From Hygrophila difformis (lineage: Eukaryota; Streptophyta; Magnoliopsida; Lamiales; Acanthaceae), in the NCBI GenBank assembly GCA_030278955.1, contig JAOANR010000002.1, positions 19,206,057 to 19,270,056 on the forward strand: DNA of 64,000 bases, given 5' to 3'. Shown here in pieces: positions 35,071-45,913 of the stretch. The notes beneath the pieces were generated by a model. The model saw only the letters and a program-made list of their open reading frames with translations. It searched no databases and had not been told where the DNA came from. Position 1 is the first letter of the stretch, and every line of letters begins with the position of its first letter. The translations under genes were made by a program, and so were the position numbers.

Positions 35071-37141
35071 CCACACAGCACGTGTGGCGCCACACAGCAC
35101 GTGTGGCGCATTTTGAAAATAATATAAAATTTAAAAATAAGCCATGGCGTAAAAAGTGGCGCTGAAAGGGGGTTTTATGCGCCACAAAGAAGATGTGGCG
35201 CATCCTGAAGCAAACTTGGAAAAATTCTCATTCTGCGGCGCAAAAAGTGGCGCTTCAAGGCAGATTTAGGCGCCACCAAGCATGTGTGGCGCATTTTGGA
35301 AAAACTTTCTGGCGCATAAAGTGGCGCTGGGGGACATTTTTAGGCGCCACAATGCCTATGTGGCGCATTCTGTGCCAATTCGGGCAGAATGTGTTTTTCC
35401 TAAGTTCTTCCCCATGATGTCCAAAATCTCCAAATCACTCAACAATACCAATCTCACTTCATCTACACCTCAATCTAGTCCAAATAAACTTCATTGATCT
35501 TTTTACCAGTTCAAAACAACTCAATTTAGCACGCTATTGGTAAGAGCTACTTTATTGAATTTAAAAGCAACTAAAAACCTTATAATCTAGATAAACACTA
35601 TCTAATACTCCATATAATCAAAAAGGGCATGAATAACAGAAATAGTATATCTAAGATAGCAATAATAATAAAAAGAAAGTAGAGTTAGGACCATTACAAC
35701 CCAAAAGAAATTAACTAAAATGTAGAAAAATAACAGTAGAGTCAAATACATAGGCCTATCAATACATATCATCTATAACGATCACAAGCCTATCTATCGC
35801 TCATCTCTCTCACTCAGTCAGAGTCCTCAGAATCATCATCATCATTGTCTCCCACTTCTTCAGATCAGTCCCCAGCATCAGCATCCTCAGCATCATCATC
35901 TCCCTCATCGCTACCATCTCCAGAGCCGACATAGTCCTCGTCCTCATCGTCCTCAGAAGGTGTCTGAGGAGCGACATATCACTGTCCTAGGCTCTGGGAC
36001 ATGAAATACTCCAGTCTGGCTGCATGGTAAGCCTGGGCTCTAGCATTCTTGGCTATCTGGTCAGCCAAGAAATGGTGTTTTTGAGCTGCAAGTAGAGCAT
36101 GCTCATTCACTGTGTTCAGCAAGTTTTGCTGGTTTATCAATAAGGTCCTAGCCCAATCAGGCTCTCCCTGATACTGCTGTGACTGCTGTGAGTGATGTGG
36201 CTGCTGTGGTGGAGCTCTCCCTCGTCCTCTACCTCTGCCTCTACCACCTCGTGTACCCCGGGTGGACTGCGAAGGAGCCTCAGAATGCTCCTGGCTAGCA
36301 TGTGAAGGTGCAGGTGGTGGTGACTGCCTGGGCAACTCCCTCGGAAGTATCATAGGCTTGCACCTTATGCCAGGCAGCTTGAAGTTCTTCTTCCCAAATG
36401 GAATAGAGGGCCTCATCCTCCAATCTCTATCAAACTGCCCCATATCCACTCCTGCCTGTGCACAAAGCTGCCATATCAAGCTGGGAAACATAAGAGCTGA
36501 TCTCTTAGACACCCCCGGTGTCTGTCTCAACTCAAGTGATATAAGCTCTCCCATGTTAACCGGGCTTCCCACCTTGATGCAGTATGGGACATACATATCC
36601 AGGGCAATAGGTCCAGAGGTGTGAGTCGAAGGACTCAATCTAGATCTGTAGAACATGAGAAGCTGGTACATAGGTGCATCCATATCAGGCCCATGTAGCC
36701 TACTCATGTCACCATCATCATATGTGAGGACATCCTCCTGACCCTCAAACATCGACATCAGTACAAGCTTCTTGAAATCCTCCCTATCATCAGCTCTCAT
36801 CACTGGCTCCCAAAAGTCTCTGCCGTAGGGCACATCCACTACTCCAAAAAATTGGTTGATGTGCTGAGGAGTGATGGGTACTCTAACCCCGAAAATCCAA
36901 GAATCCTCCTCCTCAGCGTTGGCTAGAAACAGCCTAGTCAACTCCCACGAATATGATCCGGCTGGATGTCTCACGAATCTCTCCCAACCTCTGGATCTAA
37001 TAGCATCACGGAGTAGAGGGTGCTGCAAATCTCTATCTGAAAATCCCCTATCAGCAATGATCCTCTTCTTGTGAAACCTCTGGTACAGCTCGTAGGCTCT
37101 GGCACTCCTAAATACAATGGCATCAAATATGCCAGGGCTGA
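35071..37141 (-). repeat. Duplicate of the B sequence that flanks D on the left
   Basis: It is a copy of 16696-18766 at a constant offset of 18,375 bp, with about three substitutions in 2,071 bp by eye. It carries most of the GGCGCC array (35071-35368), the spacer, the C-terminal half of ORF-a (35814-37141) and the GCTGA target site (37137-37141) directly before the next LTR. Very recent compared with the LTR divergence of D. Confidence 0.92.
35814..37141 (-). pseudogene. Duplicated C-terminal half of ORF-a
   Basis: Same sequence as 17439-18766 with an occasional substitution (for instance Thr to Ile near the start). Both in-frame TGA codons are shared. An open frame extends into the LTR on its right, giving an LTR-encoded start (Met at 37169). 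The N-terminal half of the gene is missing here. Because a complete D LTR lies immediately upstream, this truncated copy could be expressed from that LTR; that is inference. Confidence 0.75.
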
Positions 37142-40100
37142 TGAAACTTTTGACGAGTTTCATTAACACGAGTAATTTTCTGAAATATCAGGTTTGGATT
37201 TATTAAATGAAAAGAGTTATGATGTAGGGAAGGGGTTTAAGGATATGTTATAATTCCCGCTTTTTATTACTCATGTGGGGTCTTTTGATTTCAAACGGCG
37301 CTGTGGTCCTTCCCGTCATGAAACTTTTGACAAATATCACGGTGCAACCGGGATTGACCTTCAGTCTGTCACCCTGAAAGTCCCTGGTATCTGCACCATG
37401 ATGCTTCTCTTAATTTCATGTCAAGAAGATACCTGCCGGGGTAATCAATTCAATCTTACCAGACACCAGTGTTCAATACCTAATAAAGTATTAATTATTA
37501 CAACTGCGCTGCATCCTCCCCGGCAATGGCACCATGAAACTTTTGACGAGTTTCATTGCGCTGCTGGGGGGGTGAAGAACCGTCTGAATACAATTTCCAA
37601 TTTCATGGCGCTCCCAAGGTATGATTCCTGGCAATAGCGCCATGAAACTTTTGAACATCTTCCCACTACATGAGTATTTTCTCCAAATGTTGCCTTTTTA
37701 TTTACTCGTGTCAAGAAATGGTGCATCCCGAAAGCGCACGGAGTCAAAAATTGCAGTAATTTATAGTAAGTACCGGATCGTTCACTGGAGGATGTGCGAT
37801 GGAAGCAGGGCCCACGTCGTTTACTAAGATTTTCCACTCGGTTACTCGATTCAAGTTTTGCAAGGGTTTCTATCAACTACTTGACATAATTTAAATCCAG
37901 ATCATGAAAGCAGTAAAAATTATTCTACAAAGCATGGTAAACTAGATCGAAGAAAGCAATTAAATCTATACTACGAAAGCAATGTAAAACTACGCTACAC
38001 TATCTAGAAAGCAAGTTTAAAAATATGACAGAAGGGACAGGGAGGAAATAATAAAGATTGGACAAGATTCAGATGAAGCACAATTTAACTTCCATTTTTA
38101 TACACAGATCTTAGCTTGGGATAATCCTCTAGTTAGCTAACTCTCATGCTTTCTACACCATGTTCCCTTTAAAAGACAGGTACTTATGGTGAGAATTTAC
38201 ATGCTCTTAAGACAACAATTTCTAAGATACCACAGACTCACAACTGCCCTCACATGGCCATGCTAAGGCGTGTCATTCATCTGTGGTGGACAAGCAACAC
38301 CTGACAAATCATTAGTTGACATGCCAAGTACTCCTATCATTCCCCCATGTCACACCCAAAGTTTCAAATCAAGCCCCAAACCATTCCATAACTCTCAAAC
38401 CTTTTAACAGATGGACAACCCCTACTTCTTCCGAGTGACCTCTATGAAAGCAGTTAAAGGAAAGCAGTAAAGAAAGCTGTAAAGAAAGCATTTAAATCTA
38501 TCACTCCGAAGCATTAAAAATGTCTCTTTCCGTTAGTATAAAAGAGCCCCTGGTCTTGGTGACCAGATGCAGATCAAGAACCCCCGAGATGTCAATAGAC
38601 CACAAGGTTTACAACATCTGGGTAGTTATGAGATACAAACTAAATGAAACAGATCCAGAAATGAACCTGTTCCGGATGCACTCACTCAAGACTCAATTTT
38701 AGACTTTGGCAGAAGAAGATAGTAGTCGAAGGAATGCTCAACCCTACCTTAGAAATTCACCAAGGCCTATATGTTGTTCCTCTAGTATTATTTATCACAT
38801 CTCATCCACACCCAAGTGGATATTGACTTAATGCGATATCTAATATCAGATTTCCAACACACAGCAATTTTGAGAAGCAAATGAATATTTGAAAATCATT
38901 CCCTAGACAGGTACTAGACTCTCAATTAAAACACAGATCCTTTCAGTCTAGATGAGACCTAATCGCTGACTCTGCTTCTAAGCTCTCAAAATCAACCCCC
39001 CAGTGGAAGATGAATTAGTCATAACTGTCGAATTTATCCCTTACTTAGATCCGGATTTTATAAAGGAGTTTTTTTGTTGGAAATTCATTATGCAACATCT
39101 GATTTAAATCAAGACTTCTATGTCCAAGGGGAAGGATCCCCAAAATAATAGTAAGACCAGAACATCTACATAATAGTATCATGCATACAAGTATATGAAC
39201 AGGAAAATAAAATACCCCAAAATATATGGTGGGGTTAGATAGAATGCGATACACAAGATGGATTAGCCTGAGATGAGAAGAAATCGGCTAAAAAGAGTGC
39301 CAGAGATAGTTGGGGTTTTCCGGACTGCAAACATCTGCTGTCCGGTTCCCAATTTTCCCAGATGACTGATTTTAGACAGAAAGAATTCCAAACAACGGTG
39401 ACCGCCGTCATTTAGTTTTCTTTTGTCTGTGAGTGAAATAAGAACCCACATATTTCTTGTTGTAATATTTCTCAACTGATGTTGGTCGACATCAGTTGAT
39501 ACTATTGCAACTTGAATTCAGGTTGAGAAATTAAGATAAGGAAAATTAAAACTGTATCTGATTAGGAATTGGCTGAGTGACTAATCGAAACTCTTAGTGA
39601 AGAGAACGCTCGCCGAAGCTTCCACCAACCACTAACCAGATCATGCAAAATAACAGATAATGATTGATACACAGAAGACGGGTTAGTCGATATCCCTGTG
39701 AAGGGACCTTTCACCAACATTAATCTGTGGTGTTTCTCATTAGCTGTTCATACACACAATGAAAGAGAAAATAAGAAAGTAAGAAAATATTTTTGGTATT
39801 GTGTGGGTGTTAAACACACAATAAGTGGACACTAATGGGCTGAAATGTGTAATGGATGGAAATCAGATGAACTGGGCCGCGGCCCAATACATCCATGCAA
39901 CTTACACAGATCATGGAAGAAAATGTTTTTGGAGTTTTCAAAATAAAAGGATAGTTCAATTCGAATTATTGGGGTGATTCGAATTGAGAATGCATGAAGA
40001 ATGAAGTATGATGATAACCAATTAATCCTTGCAAAGAAATGAGATATCATCTAATTCGAATTGTTAAGCAATTCGAATTAATTCGAATTGGACAATTCGA

Positions 40101-42103
40101 ATTGGTGAAGTCCTTTCATTGCTCAAAATTGACTAAGGCATATACCTCAAGAGGAGGGTGAATTCGAATTATTCAGCAATTCGAATTAATTCGAATTGCA
40201 CAATTCGAATTGGTAAGAGATGGAAAAATAAACTAAGGCATGAATGGGTGGTATGCAATACAATGTGGTTTCCCTTCCCAATTCGAATTGTTGAACCAAT
40301 TCGAATTAATTCGAATTAGAGAATTCGAATTGGTTGAAAACCACATGAAGGAAATTTTTGGTTATGCAATTCGAATTTCTTAGGCAATTCGAGATAATTC
40401 GAATTACCTCAGTTCGAATTACACATTTTCAAACAACAACAATTTTTGTTCTCACAAGTATGGGTTAGGTGAACACTGTGCTGTAATGATGGTTTTAGAT
40501 TTACTAAATCCCTCATCTCACATCAATGTCATTTCACAGCCACCCTAGTGAAATTTTCAAGAAATAAACAAACACATGTCCAGTGGGTATTGGCAAGATT
40601 CAAACCCTATTGCTACAAACAAAGGATCAAAGATCAAAGAACCTAAAACATTTAACTATCTAAGAACTGCATGAATCAACTAAGAACACTCAAGTTATCT
40701 AAGGCAGCATGAAATAAGATCAAGGCAGGAAAAATAAAGCATAGAAATAAATTCTAACTAACCCTAAAACATCTAAAATCTAAGAACAGTTATTTGAAGC
40801 TCTAAGGTACAAAATCAAGCCAAAAACCCACCAAACATGCATTTATGAAGTTTGAATGTCAACTAGGACATAATAAATGTAACCTAGTTGAAACAAACAA
40901 ACAAGCTAAGCATTTATTTCTAGAGAAATCATTAAAGAGTGCCAAAACACATGAATAATACCATTTCTGGAAATTTTCCTTGTATTGACACTTTAAAAGC
41001 AAAATAAAGAACCCAAAACCATCATTAACTTGAAGGTAGGGTTTATTCTAACTAGAAAGCTTGTAAAAAATTCTGGAAAATGGCTACTCTAGGGGTTACA
41101 CAAACTGCTTCTACACTAAACTAAGATCAAAGCAAGTAAAGATTACACTACTTGCAAGAAAATTAAACTAAACTAAACTAACTACCTACCTAACCCTTAA
41201 GGGGTGTGGAACCTCCTGCTGTTCTTTTTGTCCCAAGCTGCTTTTTGGCAAAATTCTTGATTCCAGGATGTTTCTTGTGTTGAGAGAGGTCAGCTTTTAT
41301 AGACAAACTTCGAAGCCCTAGGCCCACCAATATTGTGCTCATGCTCCACAGCTTTTGATGAATTTTTGAGTGTAGTTCGAATTATCTCAACCAATTTGAA
41401 TTAATTCGAATTGTGAGATCTCTTCCTTGAGCTGGGATTTTGGCCTTCAGTTATCAATTCGAATTGTTGGGATAATTCGAATTGGTCTTTTCTCGAATTG
41501 GATGAGGGTTTCTGCTTGGCTTCCTTGCATTTGTGGCAATTCGAATTGTTTGTGCCAATTCGAATGAATTCGAATTTGGACAATTCGAATTGCATCTTCT
41601 TCTTGCCTTTGGGTTTCTTCTCTTCATTGCCTAATTCGAATTAATTCGAATTGAACAATTCGAACTAGGCTTTTGCATCCCTTCCCAACACTTAACCATT
41701 TTTTTGTTCTCTTCAGCAATTCGAATTGTGTGTGCTAGTTCGAATTAATTCGAATTGCACAATTCGAATTGTGCTTCAACACTTGACCAATTTTCAGTTG
41801 TGGGATTTTCACTCTTTTTCCCATCTTTTTGGATTTTTGTGGGTTATATTATTCTTTTGCCCATCTTTTCATTCCTTTTTCTTTTCTTTTTCCTTTTTTC
41901 ATGTTTTTGGATTTTTCTAACACAAATGCAATTAAAATTGCATATTTTGTGTCTTTTTATTACCGGCTCGATGTTTTTACAAACTAGCATTAATCTGCTA
42001 AATTCAACTACTTTCTTATTACAATAAGATGGAAACACGATCAAAATGTCCGTCTCAGACACGGAAATGGATTGGAAATAATGGACAATTTTGGCCATTA
42101 TCA
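37142..42103 (-). repeat. Complete D LTR, interpreted as a solo LTR (4,962 bp)
   Basis: It begins TGAAACTTTTGAC after GCTGA (37137-37141) and ends ATTATCA before GCTGA (42104-42108), so it has its own pair of target-site duplications and no primer site beside it. It matches the left LTR with about 0.5% differences plus a 15-bp insertion in an AATTCGAATT array. Arrays lie at 39958-40420 and about 41376-41770, the TATA box at 41294-41301, the hairpin at 39472-39499, and primer-site-like copies at 37517-37534 and 37626-37642. No gene seen inside. Confidence 0.85.
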
Positions 42104-42682
42104 GCTGACATAAAACAACTCGGGGACATAGGCTCTAGGATCTTGCCTTTTCGGTCCTCCCCTATCCTCCTGCTCCTCCTGATCAACCTCCTCCTCATCT
42201 TCCTCTCCTCCTACAGCCTCAGGGACAGGCTCCTGTATGACTAGTGCTGCAAATCTCCCCCTCCTAGGTCGAGAGGAAGTGGAACTCGTGACAGGTGCCT
42301 TCCCCCGAGAGGCTCTAGAGGGGGCCTGTGAATGGTCAGACGTCTCAGGCTGAATGGGCTGATCAGGCTGGTCAGGCTGATTGACCTCCTGATGGTCATC
42401 AGCTGGTACTGTAGTATGTCTCGAGGATGCACCACTCTTGGACTTGCTCCTCCTAAAATAGGAGAGAAGTCCCTTGGACTTGGAAGCTCCTCCTGATCCC
42501 TGTGGGTGATCCATCTGTACTAAATTTTTCGTGCGGAGTCTGCGATGTTCAAAAATATGCTCATCAAGAATATGAGTAGGAATGCTATCCGGTGACTGTG
42601 GATCATAAATCCCCATTCTCCCCTCGGGCATGGGTATATACCTATAACCCGATTTCTTAGGGAGGTTTGGAGGATTATACAT
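42104..42682 (-). pseudogene. Element B ORF-a, N-terminal part (split by element D)
   Basis: The start is the ATG at 42682, twelve bases after a good splice acceptor. The N-terminal 193 residues are low-complexity: a basic patch (LLSYFRRSKSKSG), Gln/Pro/Asp repeats (NQPDQPDQPIQP), Ser/Arg stretches and an acidic block (GGEEDEEEVDQEEQED). They lead into AYVPELFYVS at the D insertion point. The core domain follows in the same frame at 18761 downward. Together the gene had about 600 codons before decay. Confidence 0.7.
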
Positions 42683-42693
42683 TATTTCAGTAC

Positions 42694-43511
42694 CTGGTTT
42701 TACAAAAACTCTGGGTTAGTATCATATATATGCATTGCCTCCCATCCTCACACAAGTTTAAACCAAAGGTTTAACTTAAGTGTTAAGTACAAAGCAAACA
42801 TATACATCAACCTAGAATGTGGGATTTTAAATAACTCAATGACCAAGATGTTGCAGTTTAAAAATTATGAATCCTAAACTTTGTTTAAACATAACACCCA
42901 TTTTATTTTAAAGTTTAAAATTCATGTTTAACATGTCTTTAATAAAAACTCCCTATTTTATTAAATTTTCAGATTTAACAAACTATAACAACCTCAATTA
43001 TCGAACTAGTGCATTACAAATGGTTTAAATTAATATTTAAATCCATTCCAATTTATTCATATGATAAATTAACCTATTTGAATTAACTAAATTACAAATA
43101 AGAGAGTTTTTATCAAAACATGGTTTAATTAACGCACATTATGAAAAACATGGAATTTTTGACAACAAATAACTTTATATTTTTAATATAACTAAAATGA
43201 CATATTCTAGTAATGTTTCATCTATTTAATTAATCAAAAATGCCATTTTTAATTAATTTAAAATAATTTTCAGGTTTAAAATTCTCAAAAATTCCAACTT
43301 TTTAATGTTAATCCAAAAATTTCACATTATGTATTCAAACCATGTTCTACAACACTTGTTCATGTTAAAACTCAAATTTAGACAATCAAAATCAAATTTT
43401 ATCCCACATTCTACAACAACCCAAAATTCAAGTAACAACAACAATATCAAAATTAATGCATTCCAAAGCACTAGAATATGATAATAATTGAATTAAGATA
43501 GTCATTCTTAC
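42694..43511 (-). other. Candidate 5' UTR intron of ORF-a
   Basis: The donor TTTAG|GTAAGAA is at 43511. The branch point ATACTAACCC is at about 42713-42722. The acceptor TAAAACCAG ends at 42694. The interval is strongly A/T-rich, as plant introns are, and has no open frame. ORF-a begins 12 bases after the acceptor. The three signals match plant consensus closely, but splicing is inferred. Confidence 0.6.
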
Positions 43512-43684
43512 CTAAATTGAAGGATTGGAACACTTTGAAGAGGAATCCCCAAATTTGAAGAACTAGGGTTGAAGAACCCTAATTTGATTCAAACAAAACA
43601 AAAATTGGGTTTTGGAATGAGAATTTGAACAATGTAGATAAGAATTGATAGAAGGAAACAAGAATTGGAAAATTTTTTACCAAA
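43512..43684 (-). promoter_or_regulatory. First exon and presumed promoter of ORF-a
   Basis: A CT-rich strip on the minus strand with AACCCTAG words, lying between the GGCGCC array and the intron donor. It resembles a plant 5' UTR. No convincing TATA box is seen. Confidence 0.4.
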
Positions 43685-44078
43685 ATGGCGCAAATGTGTC
43701 GCTTGGAGGAAGAATTGGCGCTCGGTCTTGAGAGAAGAGGGCTCTCGGTCGAAATTGGATGTAAAATGAGGAAAAGAGGTGAATTTTTGGGAATAAATCC
43801 CGATTAAAACCGGGTCTGGAGCCCTTGACCCGCGGGTCGGTGCCAAAAGTGGCGCATAAGGCATGATTTAGGCGCCGCACAGGCTGTGCGGCGCATTCTG
43901 TGATCGGAAAATTTCCCAAGTCTGGGGGTGGCGCCAGAAATGGCGCTGGAACATGATTTTATGCGCCACACAGTGTATGTGGCGCAAAAACTGACTTAAA
44001 ATTTTTCCAGGATTAAAAATGGCGCATATTGTGGCGCCTGAGCTTGGTTTTAGGCGCCATCAAGAAGGTGTGGCGCCT
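43685..44078. repeat. GGCGCC palindrome array upstream of ORF-a (3-4 units)
   Basis: Three good units and one degenerate one with the same word order as in the B LTR: GTGGCGC words about 12 bp apart, then TTTTAGGCGCCAC and TGTGGCGC. In gene orientation it ends about 170 bp before the intron donor. Spacers between words are unrelated to those of the other arrays. Confidence 0.83.
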
Positions 44079-44589
44079 AAACTGAGTCTGTGACACTCGA
44101 ATTTCTGCTCAAACTCAACCAAAATGATAGTTTATTCAATCCCTAAGGTTAGCAAGTCAGATCTAGCATATATAAACTCCTTAAATCCTCCCGGGTCATA
44201 ATTCTCCTCAATTAAACCAACTAATCTATATAGATCCTCCTCCTTAACTCATCACCGAGTCAAAATACACATGTCAAGATCAATCCTCCAAGCACACATA
44301 AATCCATCATTTCTCAACATTTTGCTACTTATTCCAATTCAAAGGCAATGTCCTACTCAATTTACTGAACACATGCGATTAATATAGCATGAAATTTAAC
44401 AACTTAATTAAACTAAAAACACATCTAACTTAAATTAACAAAAGCAATAAAGCAACTAAAAGCACATAAACAATAAAATTCCAAATATTTTTGACTTTTT
44501 CTTTCATTTTATAATTTTTATTGGTTTTTAAAAGTTTAATAAGAATTCAACATAATTAAAATGCAATGCAATTACTTCAATAAGCAGAT
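44079..44589 (-). other. Spacer between integrase and the ORF-a array (element B)
   Basis: A/T-rich noncoding sequence following the pol stop on the minus strand. It probably holds the gag-pol transcript 3' end or upstream promoter sequence for ORF-a. No gene or repeat recognised. Confidence 0.5.
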
Positions 44590-45190
44590 TTAAATAACCA
44601 GAGGCTTAATATTAATTTGTTCGATGAATTTAACTTCATCTCCAAAATAATGTTTAAGTCTTTGACCATTTACAGTGAATTCCCTTTCATCTTCAGCTTT
44701 TAAAACTACTGCACCATTATCCAACACTTTAACAATCCTAAAAGGCCCTGACCACTTTGTCTTCAATTTACCAGGAAATAGTTTAAATCTAGAATTAATT
44801 AAAAGCACTAATTGTCCAGCTTCAAACACCTTAGGCCTAAGCATTTTGTCATGATAAAGCTTTGTTCTCTCCTTATAAATTAGAGCATTATCATAAGCTT
44901 GACGTCTAATTTCTTCTAATTCAGTAAGATCTACCTTCCTTTTTTCTTGAGCCTCTTTAAATTCAAAATTCAATTTCTTCATAACCCAAAGTGATTTAAA
45001 CTTAAGTTCAAAAGGTAAGTGACAAGCTTTACCATAAACCAATTTAAAAGGAGTCATACCTATAGGTGTTTTAAAAGCTGTCCTATATGCCCACAATGCT
45101 TCATCTAATTTAAAAGCCCAATCTTTTCTAGATTTTCCTACAGTGGCTTCCAAAATCTTTTTAATCTCACGATTAGTGACTTCTACCTGA
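44590..45190 (-). pseudogene. pol: Integrase of element B, C-terminal part
   Basis: It continues the integrase from 56384 after removal of element C. It starts at the catalytic Glu segment (GQVEVTNRE), then [25 protein letters not shown] and the C-terminal strip GPFRIVKVLDNGAVVL. It ends at a TAA at 44590. Its frame is open. The C insertion separates it from the first two catalytic Asp residues. Confidence 0.85.
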
Positions 45191-45765
45191 CCATTTGTAA
45201 TACCCGAGAATTTTCCAACATAAAATAAAACAATAATTAAATAAATAAATAATAAATAAAATAAATACTATAAATAAATAAATAAATCCAGCAAATAAAA
45301 GAAATAAATAAAGATAAGGAAATGAGAAATGAGATTTTTACTTAAAAAGGAATTAAAGGAATTTAATTCAATAAAAGGATGGATAAATGGTACACCAAAA
45401 CCCGACACTAATGAACTCGAGTATTCGAGTCCAAAACATCCAATTAGGCTAAGAATAAAATTAGAGAGAAAGTATGACCCGAATATACCCCGGGAATCGG
45501 AATTCGGGAGCATAGAGGGATAGGAACCCGAAAGAGAGGCGGAAAAGCACGACGGATCGCACGACCCGCCCGGACCGAAGTCCAGGCGAAGTCGGCGCGG
45601 TGGCCGCGCGGTAAAGGAGGTTCAGAGCGCCACGACCGCGCCACCCCACAGATTCGGTTGTTGCGTGAATCTCTCGCCCGAATGCGGATTTTTCGACTTT
45701 CGGTTGAACATCTCTCGACTCCAGACCTTTAGGTCGGTTGTGGACGCCCTAGGGATTGAGAATTC

Positions 45766-45773
45766 TATAAATA
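45766..45773 (+). promoter_or_regulatory. TATA box of the element C 5' LTR
   Basis: TATAAATA after a GC-rich block, conserved at the same place in the 3' LTR (54347-54354) and in A (1218-1225). Confidence 0.7.
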
Positions 45774-45913
45774 AGCCCCTTGGGAGCCCCGAACAAGTTT
45801 ACAAAACCCTACAACATTCTATACGTTCGAAACCCTAAATCCGGAGTCGTCGGAGGCACGAAACCAAGACGAACGCTGTTGGACGAGTTTCTCTACAGAT
45901 CTCCATAGTCGTG

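Larger units (their letters stand above)
18767..42103 (-). mobile_element. Element D: Athila-like element with 5-kb LTRs, F-box gene and rearranged right end
   Basis: Left LTR 18767-23713 and right LTR 37142-42103 are flanked by GCTGA (18762-18766, 42104-42108), inside ORF-a of B. On the minus strand the order is truncated 5' LTR (35070-34646), tRNA-Asp primer site, gag-protease-RT-RNase H-integrase in one frame, polypurine-like site, AATTCGAATT array, F-box gene, 3' noncoding region, polypurine tract, 3' LTR. The extra segment 35071-37141 plus the full right LTR result from a later duplication. The original element was about 20.8 kb. By eye, LTRs differ by about 23 substitutions (about 0.5%), so it is younger than B. 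Confidence 0.9.

Noticed and set aside
16696..42103. Treating 16696-23713 and 35071-42103 as the LTR pair of one 7-kb-LTR element
   Set aside because: The GCTGA duplications and TG/CA ends define the LTR as 18767-23713 only; the additional 2.07 kb is B sequence containing half of ORF-a.
34646..42103. Pure assembly artefact producing the duplicated flank and LTR
   Set aside because: Copies differ at several sites and by a 15-bp indel, and the junction fits a known recombination route; still, read-level confirmation would be decisive.
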